A stretch of 50,088 nt of DNA from Cellvibrionaceae bacterium. GTDB lineage: Bacteria > Pseudomonadota > Gammaproteobacteria > Pseudomonadales > Cellvibrionaceae. The first letter of the stretch is position 1, and every line of letters begins with the position of its first letter. Position numbers and translations under genes: made by a program. Under the pieces are notes generated by a model. That model worked only from the letters and a program-made list of their open reading frames with translations, did not search any database and was not told the DNA's origin. Shown piece after piece: positions 35,638-45,410 of the stretch. The DNA lies in contig JANQJP010000042.1 in NCBI GenBank assembly GCA_028281575.1, forward strand, positions 1 to 50,088, written 5' to 3'.

Positions 35638-37194
35638 TTAGCATTCTGCTACTTTAGCGTGTTTTTCATTTATAGCTTTTTGGGGTGGATAATAGGGTCT
35701 AACACGCGGATGCACGCATTGCCGCTCTGGGTTGCCGTAATCGCGGTAGTTATAGTCTTTCATTTCATCGCACACGAAACGGCGCATTTGATCTAAATCC
35801 TCTTGTGAGATCTTATCTTTTTTGTACAAAGCAATTACCTTTGCATAGAACCATTCAAACTTTTCTACAAAGTCTTGATTGCCAACGTTGAGCAGTAGGT
35901 AATTAGGGTCATGAGGATGATGAAAGCCATTAGCCTTAGAAAAACTTTCGGTACCCATAAAACACACGAAGCAATAGTATTTAAATACTTCAAAATGTTT
36001 TAAGCTCTTGTAAATGCCGTTAATCATTTTGCTCGTGTATTGCCACTCTTTATAAAGCGAAGCCTCGTACTGAGAGAAATGCCCGCGGTCAAATTTTCCC
36101 TTGCTTAAGACTTTATTATCCAGTATATCGACCAAGCGGTAAGCACTTAACAGCGTGTGGCCCAGGCCGGTAGAAAACCATGCGTCGCCGGCAATTGCGG
36201 ATGCCGGTAACATCGCCCAACGATCGCCAGACGCCTGAGATGTGCGAAATTGTAACCGTCCGGTTTTTATATAGGGAATAAGTGTTTCCCTTCCTTCCAA
36301 CATGTTTTTAATAATGGGGTAACGGTTTACGATCTCCCAAAACTCACGTTGTCCGTCCTTGTCATTTATTGGGAAACGATCAAGATCCAAATTGACACCA
36401 ACGCTCGTCACACCATTATCGAAAGGAATAAACCAAAACCAACCTCCATCAAAACAATGGTGTTGCGTCGATCGCGTGCGGTCCGCTGGGCTGCGCTCGA
36501 TAAACGCTTCGTCGCAATTCATAGACGCCTCCAGCCGACCGACATCGCGAAAATGTGTAAAAATAGATCGACTCTGTAGAGGAATGTCCATATCTTCTTC
36601 TGGAACGCGAAGCCCCAGATCATTTGATATAACTGACTTGTGTCCTGTGCCATCTACCACAAACCGGGCTGTAATCTCCATGCGCTGCCTTGCGTCATTC
36701 TTTTCAACAGTACAGCGAAGCAATGCCTGTTCAGAGCTAAAGTGAATTTTTTCAACCGAGCAATTATCACGATAATCTACACCATATTTCTTCGCAATGT
36801 TTACCAGGTATAAATCACTTTCCGCGCGCAACAATTGAGTATCAATTTCTGATGTTTGCACGATAATTTCTGGTATTGTGCCATCGTCCAGCGTCGAAGA
36901 TGTTGCACCTGGGCTATGCCAAAAATAATGGAAAAGTTCTTTCGGGCCACACGTAAATGGTAAGTCATCGAGCTTAATCCTGTCGTAGCATGACAAACTT
37001 ACAAATTCTGGAATAGCGTATTTCTCACCCAAATAGCGAATAACTTTACTTAGAATCGGATTCGTAGATTCGCCTAGAGCGAAACGTGGTAACGTACCTT
37101 TTTCAATTAAACAAACGTTGTAGCCAAGCTTAGACAACATAATGGCGGTAACTGCGCCACCAAAACCCGAACCAATAACCGCTACATCGTACAT
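35638..37194 (-). CDS. Flavin-dependent halogenase (halogenase 2)
   Basis: A 518-residue FAD halogenase, paralogue of the protein at 203-1747. It has GSGFGG (8-13), PKELFHYFW with K85 as candidate catalytic lysine, DGTGHKS, and an intact WFWFIP (252-257) matching the WxWxIP halogenase signature. The start is the ATG at 37194; the frame can be extended one codon to a TTG. The C-terminal 180 residues (KEWQYTSKMINGIYKSLKHFEVFKYY and beyond in halogenase 1 alike) are shared by the pair and rich in aromatics. It follows the LysR gene with a 63-base gap on the same strand. Dichlorination at two positions, or one enzyme per substrate stage, would explain keeping both. Confidence 0.87.
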   Translation of the reverse strand: MYDVAVIGSGFGGAVTAIMLSKLGYNVCLIEKGTLPRFALGESTNPILSKVIRYLGEKYAIPEFVSLSCYDRIKLDDLPFTCGPKELFHYFWHSPGATSSTLDDGTIPEIIVQTSEIDTQLLRAESDLYLVNIAKKYGVDYRDNCSVEKIHFSSEQALLRCTVEKNDARQRMEITARFVVDGTGHKSVISNDLGLRVPEEDMDIPLQSRSIFTHFRDVGRLEASMNCDEAFIERSPADRTRSTQHHCFDGGWFWFIPFDNGVTSVGVNLDLDRFPINDKDGQREFWEIVNRYPIIKNMLEGRETLIPYIKTGRLQFRTSQASGDRWAMLPASAIAGDAWFSTGLGHTLLSAYRLVDILDNKVLSKGKFDRGHFSQYEASLYKEWQYTSKMINGIYKSLKHFEVFKYYCFVCFMGTESFSKANGFHHPHDPNYLLLNVGNQDFVEKFEWFYAKVIALYKKDKISQEDLDQMRRFVCDEMKDYNYRDYGNPERQCVHPRVRPYYPPQKAINEKHAKVAEC

Positions 37195-37257
37195 CAAGTT
37201 TATATTTCCAGTAGGTGTGATTTATGTATATACATTGACTAAAAATAAAAATTACGG

Positions 37258-38199
37258 CTAGGCAAGCGCGCAATACTGATCACTTGTTTCCACCTCGCCC
37301 TCACCAATCAATTCATCCAAATGTATTTCCCAAGGCCCTTTTGGCCGGGAACAATCAATAACATAGTTAATGAGTTCTCGCAGATGTACTGGCTGGTGTT
37401 TAGTCCGGTCATATACCAGACTCAAGTTTTTAGAAACTTGAAATTCGTCACCAGTGACAGCGATAAGTTGACGTGCTTTTAACTCCTTTTGACACATAAA
37501 AATAGGCAGAAAAGCCATACCAAAGCCATTGAGCACCATTTTTTTTGCCATGGAATACTCACTAAATCGCACTCGTACTCCACTTTTTACATCAGTACCC
37601 AATTCCTCAAACATTCGACAATTTTCCATTGCAATCAGCGTATGTTCACCCAGTTCATCCAGTGACTCTGGAATTTTATTGCGTAAGAAATATTCTGGGC
37701 TCGCTATACATGCAAAGGTAATTCGACCAAGTCCTCGCCCCACCAGAGAGGAATCTATCATCGGACCAATCCTAAACGCCAAATCTATGCATTCATCGAT
37801 AAGGCTTGTGCGCCGATCAGTAATGACGAAATTCATTTTGACTTGAGGGTTTTCAGCCAGGAAAAAGGAAAAAAGTTGTGAAATGGCGCCGTCGCTAAGT
37901 GCATGAGGAACACCTAATCTTATATCTCCCGCAGGTGTATCCTGAAGCGATTTCACCATCGCATTCGCTTTAAGCGCCTGTTGTACTATCCCCAAACATT
38001 GTTCGAAATACGCGTGGCCAGCGGCGGTAAGTTCGCAACTCCGCGTAGTCCTTCGAATAAGGCTTACGCCCAGGGATTCTTCAAGCTGGATTATTTTTCG
38101 GCTAATGGTTTGTTTGCTCAGACCAAGCTGCTCGCTGGCAGAGGTGATACTTTTTGTTTCAGCTACCTTGCTGAATACACACATATTATTAAGATCCAT
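37258..38199 (-). CDS. LysR-family transcriptional regulator of the polyketide cluster
   Basis: A 313-residue LysR regulator with an N-terminal helix-turn-helix (ASEQLGLSKQTISRKIIQLE) and a substrate-binding domain from about residue 90. The ATG at 38199 has GAGAG seven bases upstream; the longer frame to 38235 is not preferred. It is the only pathway-style regulator next to the tailoring genes, upstream of halogenase 2. A T-N11-A inverted repeat at 2784-2818 in the core divergent promoter is a plausible target (inference). Confidence 0.88.
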   Translation of the reverse strand: MDLNNMCVFSKVAETKSITSASEQLGLSKQTISRKIIQLEESLGVSLIRRTTRSCELTAAGHAYFEQCLGIVQQALKANAMVKSLQDTPAGDIRLGVPHALSDGAISQLFSFFLAENPQVKMNFVITDRRTSLIDECIDLAFRIGPMIDSSLVGRGLGRITFACIASPEYFLRNKIPESLDELGEHTLIAMENCRMFEELGTDVKSGVRVRFSEYSMAKKMVLNGFGMAFLPIFMCQKELKARQLIAVTGDEFQVSKNLSLVYDRTKHQPVHLRELINYVIDCSRPKGPWEIHLDELIGEGEVETSDQYCALA

Positions 38200-38229
38200 C
38201 GCACAACTCTCTTTATTATTAATATAGGA

Positions 38230-38241
38230 AGACAATTGTCT
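38230..38241. promoter_or_regulatory. Small palindrome upstream of the LysR gene
   Basis: AGACAATTGTCT is a perfect 12-base palindrome 30 bases upstream of the LysR start. It could be an autoregulatory site. It does not share sequence with the 2784-2818 repeat beyond CAAT. Confidence 0.3.
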
Positions 38242-38803
38242 ATTACTTCAGACTTCCGCTGGAGTATTCGCATTGATCACAATAACGATAAAATTGTTTT
38301 TATTTTTATTGTATAAAGGCTAACAAGTAGCTTGACCTTCGATATTACTATTCGTTCATTTTTTTTCAAAACATTTCAGCTTTTCACTTTTGTATTTTCG
38401 AAGTAATCGTACACTTAATAGACGCCGCTTTACGTATACGGTAATTTGGTGGGACTGCCTGATCGGCTGTTAACGATTGTAAACTAATAGATTAAATACG
38501 CGAAAAACTTGAATGGAAACGATTGCAGAACTAGATATTTGCTGTATAGCGATACTTAGACAATAGCCGCTTTGTGCTTGAAAGAATGGATTTTTATTTA
38601 GTACTAGCTTAACGCATCCCAAAAAAGAGACACTCTTTCCCAGAAGCGAGACAAAAAAACAGCACGAATTTTTTTCGTATTAAATATAGAAGATAAATAA
38701 AAAAGTCCTGGAATATTCCGTGTTTTATATGAAACCGATTACATCGACATTTATAATAATAGAAGAAAAAAGTACTTGCATTAAAGGTGATTTAATGGGT
38801 TAG
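38242..38803. other. AT-rich non-coding gap
   Basis: About 560 strongly AT-rich bases lie between the LysR gene and the end of the peptidoglycan-binding cassette. I see no gene, RNA or repeat copy. It likely holds the LysR promoter and marks the outer edge of the polyketide cluster. Confidence 0.5.
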
Positions 38804-38840
38804 GGCTTAATGCCATGGAAACCATGCCCCACTTTAAGCC
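38804..38840 (-). terminator. Possible hairpin at the end of the cassette
   Basis: GGCTTAA (38804-38810) pairs with TTAAGCC (38834-38840), with an inner CATGG/CCATG pairing. It overlaps the stop codon of the 534-residue gene. No clear T-run follows on the minus strand. Confidence 0.3.
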
Positions 38841-40438
38841 ACCTGAGGTCTTAACATAGCGCTTTGGGCACTTTGAACCGCCCGAATATTGTTAAGGACA
38901 TCAATTTCATTCTTAATGAGATAGGCGTTCTTAGCAAATCTAACTAATGCGACTAAAGAACTAAGCCACGGTAAAGGGCTGACTATTGTTCTTACAACCT
39001 CTGAAAACATCCGGATAAGACGGGAAAGAATACGCGTTGCAGCACAATACACGCGTGTATGAAATCCGTAATCTGAGAGTGCACTGTTTATTTGATCCGG
39101 CGTAAGGCTCGGATCAATAAGTACTCTATGATCAAAGTCGCCATCTTTACCAATAATCATACGGTTGCCAGAAACACTCGTAAAAACTGCGTTTTTAAAA
39201 TATGTAAACCCACTGTGAACAATATTGACAGTCTGCGCAATGTAACTGAAAAATTTCCTCGCTTTTTTAGATATAAACCGCGCGATATTAGCAATAAAAT
39301 CGACGCTGTAATCGATGACCCGCTTTATCATCCTAAGAAGCCAACGGGTTACTCGCTTGACACCATCCCAAATACCGTTTGAAATTGCGTCGAATTGTTT
39401 TTCTAAAGTCTTTTTTGTTTTTTTATCTGCCAATATATTGCGAAGATCATCATCAATATTTGAGGCAAGATCTTTATCATCCGTCGGGTCATGTACATCA
39501 AATGCAAATGATTGAAACAATTGTGCCGAGACCGTTTGCTTTTCCATAGCGTGCTCTACACGGTCAGAGTAATCGCGCCAATAATCCGCTATCGCACGTG
39601 CCATAGAGGACTGTTTAATCGACCGCCCACGTTCGCGCCTTACTTTGATATAAAAAGTATCTGCTCCCGGATTGCTTCGATATCCCTGCAACCACAGTTC
39701 GATTCTCGCAATAGCTTCTATTTGCCGACGATACTTGGTTTTACATATCGTAAAGAGCTCCGGTCGAGCCAGAGCATCGATAAAGGCATCGTATTTGTAC
39801 AGACAGTTAATAAGCGTGAACTCGAACGAATACGCTTCTACCCTATTCACCTCCGGAACACTGGGCAGCAATTTCAGTTTAATACAAAATGCTTTGAACT
39901 GTTGCAAAGCTTCACGGTAATCAGCATTTTTTTTGAGGTCAAAATCCGTTTTTGTGTGTATCTTTTTACCCACCCAAGTCTGGAAAAATCCCATGGCGTA
40001 CAATCTCAGATAAATCGCTCGGTGCACGGCGGGGTTTTCACAAATATCTGCTTTATCGAGGTGTTCGAGCGCCCAATTAGTGGCCTCTTGATCGTTTTCA
40101 AAACTTACCAGGCAATTCATAACCTGCCACGTTCGCGGCCCTGCCCAACCATCTGGCAACAGCCCTGCTTCCTGCTGAAACGTCTTTATCGCCCTGACAA
40201 AAGCGCGTTCAACCCTGAAGCGGCGTCGATTGCGTTTTCCAAACCCTTCGGACAAGTAGCCCAAATCGATAAGCCGCGATCTAAGCGCTTTTAGATAAGC
40301 TTTAGAGTCGTAGATATGTTGATTAGGGCTGCCGTCAACCAATGCCGGATTTGGTAAATGACGTTTGGCCACTGCCAAATCTAAACTGTCTCCCAGCGCG
40401 CCCAAGTTAGGCGGCAACAGGTCCTCGCCGCGAGCCAT
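38834..40438 (-). CDS. Peptidoglycan-binding-domain protein, otherwise unknown
   Basis: A 534-residue protein. Residues 48-108 form a PG_binding_1-like domain (ALRSRLIDLGYLSEG, FQQEAGLLPDGWAGPRTW). The rest is unrecognised: a helical, basic middle, an acidic linker near 315-335, then basic amphipathic helices with hydrophobic stretches near 365-410 and 480-505. There is no N-terminal signal peptide. It is the last gene of a four-gene cassette, four bases after the preceding stop. The C-terminal helices could insert in or associate with membranes. A secreted effector or a cell-wall-associated structural protein are both possible; I cannot choose. Confidence 0.65.
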   Translation of the reverse strand: MARGEDLLPPNLGALGDSLDLAVAKRHLPNPALVDGSPNQHIYDSKAYLKALRSRLIDLGYLSEGFGKRNRRRFRVERAFVRAIKTFQQEAGLLPDGWAGPRTWQVMNCLVSFENDQEATNWALEHLDKADICENPAVHRAIYLRLYAMGFFQTWVGKKIHTKTDFDLKKNADYREALQQFKAFCIKLKLLPSVPEVNRVEAYSFEFTLINCLYKYDAFIDALARPELFTICKTKYRRQIEAIARIELWLQGYRSNPGADTFYIKVRRERGRSIKQSSMARAIADYWRDYSDRVEHAMEKQTVSAQLFQSFAFDVHDPTDDKDLASNIDDDLRNILADKKTKKTLEKQFDAISNGIWDGVKRVTRWLLRMIKRVIDYSVDFIANIARFISKKARKFFSYIAQTVNIVHSGFTYFKNAVFTSVSGNRMIIGKDGDFDHRVLIDPSLTPDQINSALSDYGFHTRVYCAATRILSRLIRMFSEVVRTIVSPLPWLSSLVALVRFAKNAYLIKNEIDVLNNIRAVQSAQSAMLRPQVA

Positions 40439-40442
40439 GTGT

Positions 40443-40790
40443 TTAGATGCCGCCAGGATTGTCGAGAATGTCTTTAATCATGTCGATTGTCGCCTGCCTG
40501 CTTTCTGTTGCCATGTCGACAAGTTCTGCATGAGCATTGCGCTGCACTTCATCAATTTCATGGTCGTAAAATGCAACGATATCTCCATCTATAAATGACT
40601 TTGTGCTTGCTACAAGTTTGCATTTTACATCGGCATTGCCTTTTGCAGCTTCGAGCACTTCAGCAATATTGTCTAATTTACTTTCTGCATTAATATCCAC
40701 CGAACCTTCGAACATGGTAACTTCAAGTGTTGATAAATCACTAATCGCGTTTCCCATATCTTCAAATACTTTTCGAAATACACTCATCAT
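40443..40790 (-). CDS. Hypothetical 115-residue protein
   Basis: Not recognised. It is acidic and predicted soluble, with a hydrophilic helical C-terminal half (DEVQRNAHAELVDMATESR) and a middle that looks like beta strands (EVTMFEGSVDINAES, KCKLVASTKSFIDG). No signal peptide is present. Its start overlaps the previous gene's stop by four bases. The acidic charge and position beside the wall-binding genes are compatible with a chaperone or immunity role, which is only a guess. Confidence 0.55.
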   Translation of the reverse strand: MMSVFRKVFEDMGNAISDLSTLEVTMFEGSVDINAESKLDNIAEVLEAAKGNADVKCKLVASTKSFIDGDIVAFYDHEIDEVQRNAHAELVDMATESRQATIDMIKDILDNPGGI

Positions 40791-41113
40791 TTTTCTCCTT
40801 TATTGGGTACGTTTGGATAAAAGTTGAAAACATCCGAAATTTCTTCCCAGTTATAAAACGGAAATATCGTTTCAAGATATTTTTTTTCAGCTTGAATTTG
40901 TGTAGGAATTGTTATTCTTTTTTCTGTCTGCAGATAATCTGCGCCCTCTGTTTGAGCATCGTAATCAGTCCTTAGGGTTTCGACTTCATTAATACGTATC
41001 CCATTGCCTTTATAAACAACTAAATCGATAGTGCTACGTGTGCGTATATTTCGAATAGACAAAGCATGCTTTTTATAGTGCGATAAAAATATGCGGTCTC
41101 TCTGCTTTGTCAT
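40787..41113 (-). CDS. Hypothetical 108-residue protein
   Basis: Not recognised. It has a basic N-terminal half (KKHALSIRNIRTRSTIDLVVYKG contains the main strand) and a more polar, aromatic C-terminus (FPFYNWEEISDVFNFYP). No signal peptide or membrane helix. It lies 25 bases after the lysozyme-like gene and overlaps the next gene by four bases, so it belongs to the same transcript. Confidence 0.55.
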   Translation of the reverse strand: MTKQRDRIFLSHYKKHALSIRNIRTRSTIDLVVYKGNGIRINEVETLRTDYDAQTEGADYLQTEKRITIPTQIQAEKKYLETIFPFYNWEEISDVFNFYPNVPNKGEK

Positions 41114-41138
41114 AACTCACCTATACGCGAGAAAGACA

Positions 41139-41954
41139 CTACACAACAACCAGTTCGCTCTGAGAGTAATCGCGTCGTGCATTGCGTACCAGCTCGGCTT
41201 CATCATCGCGCCGTCGCAGTAGTCCGTCGAGCCCTTTATTTTCCCAAAGACGTTTCATTCGCAAAATTTCTTCAGCAATGCCCTCGTAGTCCTGGTTTTG
41301 TACCAGTGCTTTAAGATTAAGCATTTCGCGCCGAGACTCGCCATTTACACTAGTCCCCCGGTTGTAAACCAGGGAAACGATAGATACCTGCGCGTCTGGT
41401 TCTAATTTCTCCAAGCCGGGATATAGCTTATGCGCCTTTGCTGAGTATTCAGGTAACGATGTTTCAACAAAAACGTCTTTGGCGCTGGCAAACGAAATTT
41501 TAATACCTGACAAGCGTCGCACTGCACGCTTGGCCCTGTCGCGACGCAAACCAACAGTTTTTGCCAAACGACGACAGTCGCGCCGCGAAAGATGCTCTTC
41601 CCAATCACGCCGAAATTTTTCTTTGTCAACGTAGCCCAGATCGTAACCGATACCGATAGTGACACCGGAAGCGCCGCCGGGGTATATCGGTTTTTTTAAC
41701 GCGCGATTGTAATAAGCCTCGGAGCCTATTTCGTGTGCAATAATCTTATCGATGCCAGAAGAAGACAGTGTCAATTTAGACCCACTGAGTGCAGCGGTAT
41801 CAGAAGGGTTCTGGGGAGTGAGTTGATTAAGGTTGTCGTGAATGCGAAGACTTTTTTCTATCGCATCCAGGGTTTTGGGGCCGAGAACCCCGTCGGGTTC
41901 AAGGCCCAGCGCAATTTGAATTCTTTTTAGACGCTCAGCAGAAGTGCGAAGCAT
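41139..41954 (-). CDS. T4-lysozyme/pesticin-like muramidase with peptidoglycan-binding motif
   Basis: A 271-residue protein, first gene of the cassette. Residues 5-35 are a short PG_binding_1-like motif (GLEPDGVLGPKTLDAI). From about 65 the sequence follows the phage-lysozyme/pesticin pattern: catalytic-glutamate candidate E75 in IIAHEIGSEAYYN, then GVTIGIGYD (97-105), and VYNRG near 200. The family cleaves the glycan strand of peptidoglycan. There is no signal peptide, as expected for a phage-type endolysin or for an injected effector. No holin, spanin or capsid gene is adjacent, so a simple prophage lysis cassette is not supported. Confidence 0.75.
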   Translation of the reverse strand: MLRTSAERLKRIQIALGLEPDGVLGPKTLDAIEKSLRIHDNLNQLTPQNPSDTAALSGSKLTLSSSGIDKIIAHEIGSEAYYNRALKKPIYPGGASGVTIGIGYDLGYVDKEKFRRDWEEHLSRRDCRRLAKTVGLRRDRAKRAVRRLSGIKISFASAKDVFVETSLPEYSAKAHKLYPGLEKLEPDAQVSIVSLVYNRGTSVNGESRREMLNLKALVQNQDYEGIAEEILRMKRLWENKGLDGLLRRRDDEAELVRNARRDYSQSELVVV

Positions 41955-42089
41955 GGCAAATTCCCTTTCGTCACGGGCGAGGAAGATCCATCATACTTCA
42001 CATCCAGCTGATCGAAAACACCTATATTTTAACGAAGTAAAATTGCGTCTCATTACAAAAACTACCTTCAACAGGCCCTAGGTCGAATT

Positions 42090-43100
42090 TTAACCATAGT
42101 CATGCAGAAAACCCTCGAGTTTATCTACAAGTGCCCTCGAGCCAACAAAAAAAGGGACCCGCTGATGCATTTGCGTCGGCACCAGATCAAGTACACTTTT
42201 AGACTCGGAAACTATCGCCCTGCCCCCAGCCTGCTCCGCCAAAAAAGCCATAGGATTGCATTCATACAGAAGCCGCAGTTTCCCCTCGGGATACTGAGAC
42301 GACGCTGGGTAAAGAAAAATACCACCTTTAATTAAATTGCGATGAAAGTCCGAGACCAGTGATCCGATATAACGGCTCGTATATGGCCGCTGCGTTTCTG
42401 GGTCTTCTTCCTGGCAGTATTTGATGAATTTTTTAACACCACCTCTGAAGCGAATGTAATTGCCTTCATTGATTGAATAGATACGCCCATGATCGGGAAA
42501 TTGCATATTCGGATGGGACAGACAATAAACGCCCAGACTCGGATCGTAGGTGAAACCGTTTACTCCATTACCGGTTGTGAACACCATCATGGTTGAAGAA
42601 CCATAGATGACATAACCCGCCGCTACCTGATTGTTGCCCGGCTGTAAAAAATCTTTTTTGACAACGGGTTGACCGGTCGGAGAAGCGCGACGATAGATAG
42701 AAAAAATGGTGCCTACCGACACATTGACGTCGATGTTGGATGATCCATCAAGTGGATCGATCAACACAACATACTTGGCATTCATATTGAGCGCTTCTTC
42801 GAAGAGCACAAAATTTTCTTCTTCCTCTGACGCCAAACCACAAACGACACCCCGAGCGGCGAGTGCCATTTTAAATTTTTCGTTGGCGTAAACGTCTAAC
42901 TTTTTTTGCTCTTCCCCCTGAACGTTCTTGGAGCCGACGGAATCACTTATATCGGCCAAGCCAGCTTTATTCACTTCCCGGTGAACAATTTTTGATGCGA
43001 GACGTATCGCCGAAAAAAGTGCACTTAGTTCACCTGAAGCATCGGGATATTCTGATTGTCGCGCGACGATAAACTCGCCTAATGTTGTTGTGATTTCCAT
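42090..43100 (-). CDS. fbp: Fructose-1,6-bisphosphatase class I
   Basis: A 336-residue gluconeogenic enzyme converting fructose-1,6-bisphosphate to fructose-6-phosphate. The metal and substrate signature [20 protein letters not shown] is present, with SEEEENF in the metal loop and [17 protein letters not shown] in the phosphate site. The ATG at 43100 is preferred to a TTG five codons upstream. It is a housekeeping gene and marks ordinary chromosome. Confidence 0.95.
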   Translation of the reverse strand: MEITTTLGEFIVARQSEYPDASGELSALFSAIRLASKIVHREVNKAGLADISDSVGSKNVQGEEQKKLDVYANEKFKMALAARGVVCGLASEEEENFVLFEEALNMNAKYVVLIDPLDGSSNIDVNVSVGTIFSIYRRASPTGQPVVKKDFLQPGNNQVAAGYVIYGSSTMMVFTTGNGVNGFTYDPSLGVYCLSHPNMQFPDHGRIYSINEGNYIRFRGGVKKFIKYCQEEDPETQRPYTSRYIGSLVSDFHRNLIKGGIFLYPASSQYPEGKLRLLYECNPMAFLAEQAGGRAIVSESKSVLDLVPTQMHQRVPFFVGSRALVDKLEGFLHDYG

Positions 43101-43222
43101 CGCGGAAAGACCCAAGCGTATGCACTAAAGTAGAACTCAAAAGCCTACTTTAGGCGTGAAATACACTTTTTGATTTAACGCAACAACATTTGCGTAAAAC
43201 GGCTTTCGCGAGGACCTTAACG

Positions 43223-44329
43223 TTAGGACACACTCAATAAGCGCTGAAACTGATTCATGCTTAATTCTAACTCTTGACGCGAACTATCGAGAAAATTTAT
43301 ATGGCCCAATTTGCGCCCCGGACGCGAGGATTTGTTGTACCAATGCAAGGTCGATTTGGCAGAGAGCGATGATACGGGCGGTTCTTTCGCCCCCAGGATA
43401 TTAATCATGCCGGCATAGCCATGATTAAGTGTAGAACCCAAGGATAACCCGGTGATCGCGCGCACATGGTTTTCAAATTGGCAGGTCCGCGCCCCGCCCT
43501 GTGTCCAATGGCCGCTGTTGTGAACGCGGGGTGCCAGCTCATTGACGTAGAGCTTGTCTTTGGTCACAAAACATTCCATTGCCAGAACACCGACATAATC
43601 CAGTTCTTCAAGTATTGAACTTATATACGTTTCAGCGAGTTTTAATAAGCTCGGTTGAACACCCACAGCCGGCGCCATGCTGTGCAACAAAATACCTTTT
43701 TCGTGAACATTCTCAGTGGGCGAATAATAGGCCACTTGATGACGCGCATCCCTCACGGCAACCAGAGAGACTTCTTTATCAAATATGATCCATTTTTCCA
43801 CGATGTAAGCGCCTTCCGGAGCGTCGGCTTCAAAATGTTCCAATTGGCTCTCGTCGCGCAATACCCATTGGTTTTTTCCGTCGTAGCCCTGGTCGACGGA
43901 CTTAATCACCACCGGTTTTTTTAATCGGGCGACAGATTTTCTCACCTCGCTCTTGGATTCGGCATATTCATAAGCTGCGTTTGGAATACCCAAAGAATCG
44001 AGTAGTCTTTTTTCTCGGTGCCGATGCTGACAAGCCTCGATGGCCTTTATTGGTGGCGCGATATCGCATTCTTCTGCCAGGCGTGTTAGCAATGACAAAT
44101 CGACCTGCTCTTTTTCTACGGTAACAACATCAGGGCAAAGCAGCTTCTTATACAGAGTTTCCCCGTCCATATCACCGTCGAGATAGGTAACTTCTCCCAA
44201 GCCCTCAACACAGCGTATATCGGTTTTGGTGCCCTGATCCGCTAAAAAACTAAACTTCACACCCAGACGTATGCCCACAAGCGCAAGCATACGGGCCAAC
44301 TGCCCACAACCGACTATTCCAACACGCAT
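43223..44329 (-). CDS. purK: N5-carboxyaminoimidazole ribonucleotide synthase
   Basis: A 368-residue ATP-grasp enzyme of purine synthesis that carboxylates AIR with ATP and bicarbonate. VGIVGCGQLARMLAL opens the Rossmann-like domain; KSVDQGYDGKNQWVL and NELAPRVHNSGHWT are the ATP-grasp motifs. The ATG at 44329 overlaps the purE stop (TGATG) and has GAGG seven bases upstream; a longer frame to 44380 is wrong. Confidence 0.95.
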   Translation of the reverse strand: MRVGIVGCGQLARMLALVGIRLGVKFSFLADQGTKTDIRCVEGLGEVTYLDGDMDGETLYKKLLCPDVVTVEKEQVDLSLLTRLAEECDIAPPIKAIEACQHRHREKRLLDSLGIPNAAYEYAESKSEVRKSVARLKKPVVIKSVDQGYDGKNQWVLRDESQLEHFEADAPEGAYIVEKWIIFDKEVSLVAVRDARHQVAYYSPTENVHEKGILLHSMAPAVGVQPSLLKLAETYISSILEELDYVGVLAMECFVTKDKLYVNELAPRVHNSGHWTQGGARTCQFENHVRAITGLSLGSTLNHGYAGMINILGAKEPPVSSLSAKSTLHWYNKSSRPGRKLGHINFLDSSRQELELSMNQFQRLLSVS

Positions 44330-44811
44330 CACTCTACCTCTACCGGCACATTTTCGGTTTGGGATTCCCGGAATTGGCATAGCCGGGCACGTATTGCCGA
44401 ATCTTGAGTGGCGAGAATTTGTGCAGCTAAAAGCCCTGCGTTATACGCACCCGGCTCACCAATAGCCTGTGTGGCGACCGCAATGCCTTTAGGCATCTGC
44501 ACAATCGACAGTAAACTATCCATCCCTTGCAGTGCCTTGCTCATTACCGGAACAGCGATGACAGGTAACCAGGTCATGGCCGCTGCCATACCCGGCAAAT
44601 GTGCCGCCCCCCCCGCGCCAGCGATAATGACTGAAAAACCATTTTTTTCCGCCTGCTGAGCAAATTCATAAAGGCGCTGTGGCGTGCGATGTGCAGATAC
44701 CACCTTTGCTTCATAGGAAATGTTGAGTTCATCCAGTACTTCCGCCGCTTTACGCATGGTCGGCCAGTCACTTTGCGATCCCATAATGATCGCTACTTTT
44801 AAGTTTTGCAT
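44329..44811 (-). CDS. purE: N5-carboxyaminoimidazole ribonucleotide mutase
   Basis: A 160-residue class I PurE, converting N5-CAIR to CAIR directly after Pur[20 protein letters not shown] and [13 protein letters not shown] are the substrate-loop motifs. The gene is upstream of and overlaps purK by one base. Confidence 0.96.
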   Translation of the reverse strand: MQNLKVAIIMGSQSDWPTMRKAAEVLDELNISYEAKVVSAHRTPQRLYEFAQQAEKNGFSVIIAGAGGAAHLPGMAAAMTWLPVIAVPVMSKALQGMDSLLSIVQMPKGIAVATQAIGEPGAYNAGLLAAQILATQDSAIRARLCQFRESQTENVPVEVE

Positions 44812-45082
44812 ATAACAAATATCCAGTTATCCGCGCATTAGCCATCGGGCAAGGAATGATATAACAAGGTATGCCGACCAACACGTAAAAAGGAAAAGTA
44901 ATACCTAACGAAGATGTCATCGAAAGGTTATGGTTCGCTTGCGGGGGGCAACCCGCATGACCGCCGGCACCGCAATAGTAAGAAGCGCTGACGCCGAGTA
45001 AGGTCATTAGAATCACCCCAGCAGCGGATAATCCCAAACCCGCGCCCAGAAGGCAACCCAGTACCCCGCCAACATGCCGCAT
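44768..45082 (-). CDS. Hypothetical small membrane protein overlapping purE
   Basis: A possible 104-residue protein with a glycine-rich helix ([21 protein letters not shown]), another hydrophobic segment ([16 protein letters not shown]) and a cysteine-containing loop. From the ATG at 45082 it overlaps the first 44 bases of purE in another frame. The hydrophobic organisation looks protein-like, but I do not recognise it and the overlap is unusual. It may end earlier than drawn or be a chance frame. Confidence 0.35.
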   Translation of the reverse strand: MRHVGGVLGCLLGAGLGLSAAGVILMTLLGVSASYYCGAGGHAGCPPQANHNLSMTSSLGITFPFYVLVGIPCYIIPCPMANARITGYLLYAKLKSSDHYGIAK

Positions 45083-45410
45083 GGCAACACCCACTACGAC
45101 CAATCAACACCCTGCAAAGAAGCTTAATACTGCCGTAAGCCACAAAGCTTTGTAAATACAAACAATATTAATTATCATTAGCTCTCTTTTTTTCAAATGA
45201 AAGTTTAAGAAAGTTGGAGGCTTGCGGCCATCCGGCCAGAGCTGGCAGCGCATCAAAAGATATCTCTTGAATTCCGCTTACCCGTGATCTTTACGCGCTT
45301 ATTAAGGAAATGAATTTAAAGCTCTTACCGACCTTGATCGGGCTTATCTCATTGGGGACGCATGCTCAATTGGCATGCACGCAAGTGACATTTTTTACCA
45401 GGTGGACAAA
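45083..45410 (+). other. Upstream region of the siderophore receptor
   Basis: This holds the leader of the TonB receptor gene, the Fur-like site at 45164-45182, and just before the gene GCATGC repeated twice (45360-45378). No gene or RNA is recognised otherwise. The in-frame extension of the receptor to 45375 lacks a ribosome site. Confidence 0.5.
45164..45182. promoter_or_regulatory. Candidate Fur box
   Basis: AATATTAATTATCATTAGC agrees with the Fur consensus GATAATGATAATCATTATC at 14 of 19 positions. It lies about 230 bases upstream of a TonB-dependent siderophore receptor operon, a usual Fur target. The distance implies a long leader or an additional unrecognised site. Confidence 0.55.

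Noticed and set aside
39512-40294. 260-residue plus-strand frame opposite the 534-residue wall-binding protein.
   Set aside because: It is antisense to a gene with a clear PG-binding motif and packed neighbours; its sequence lacks domain signatures.
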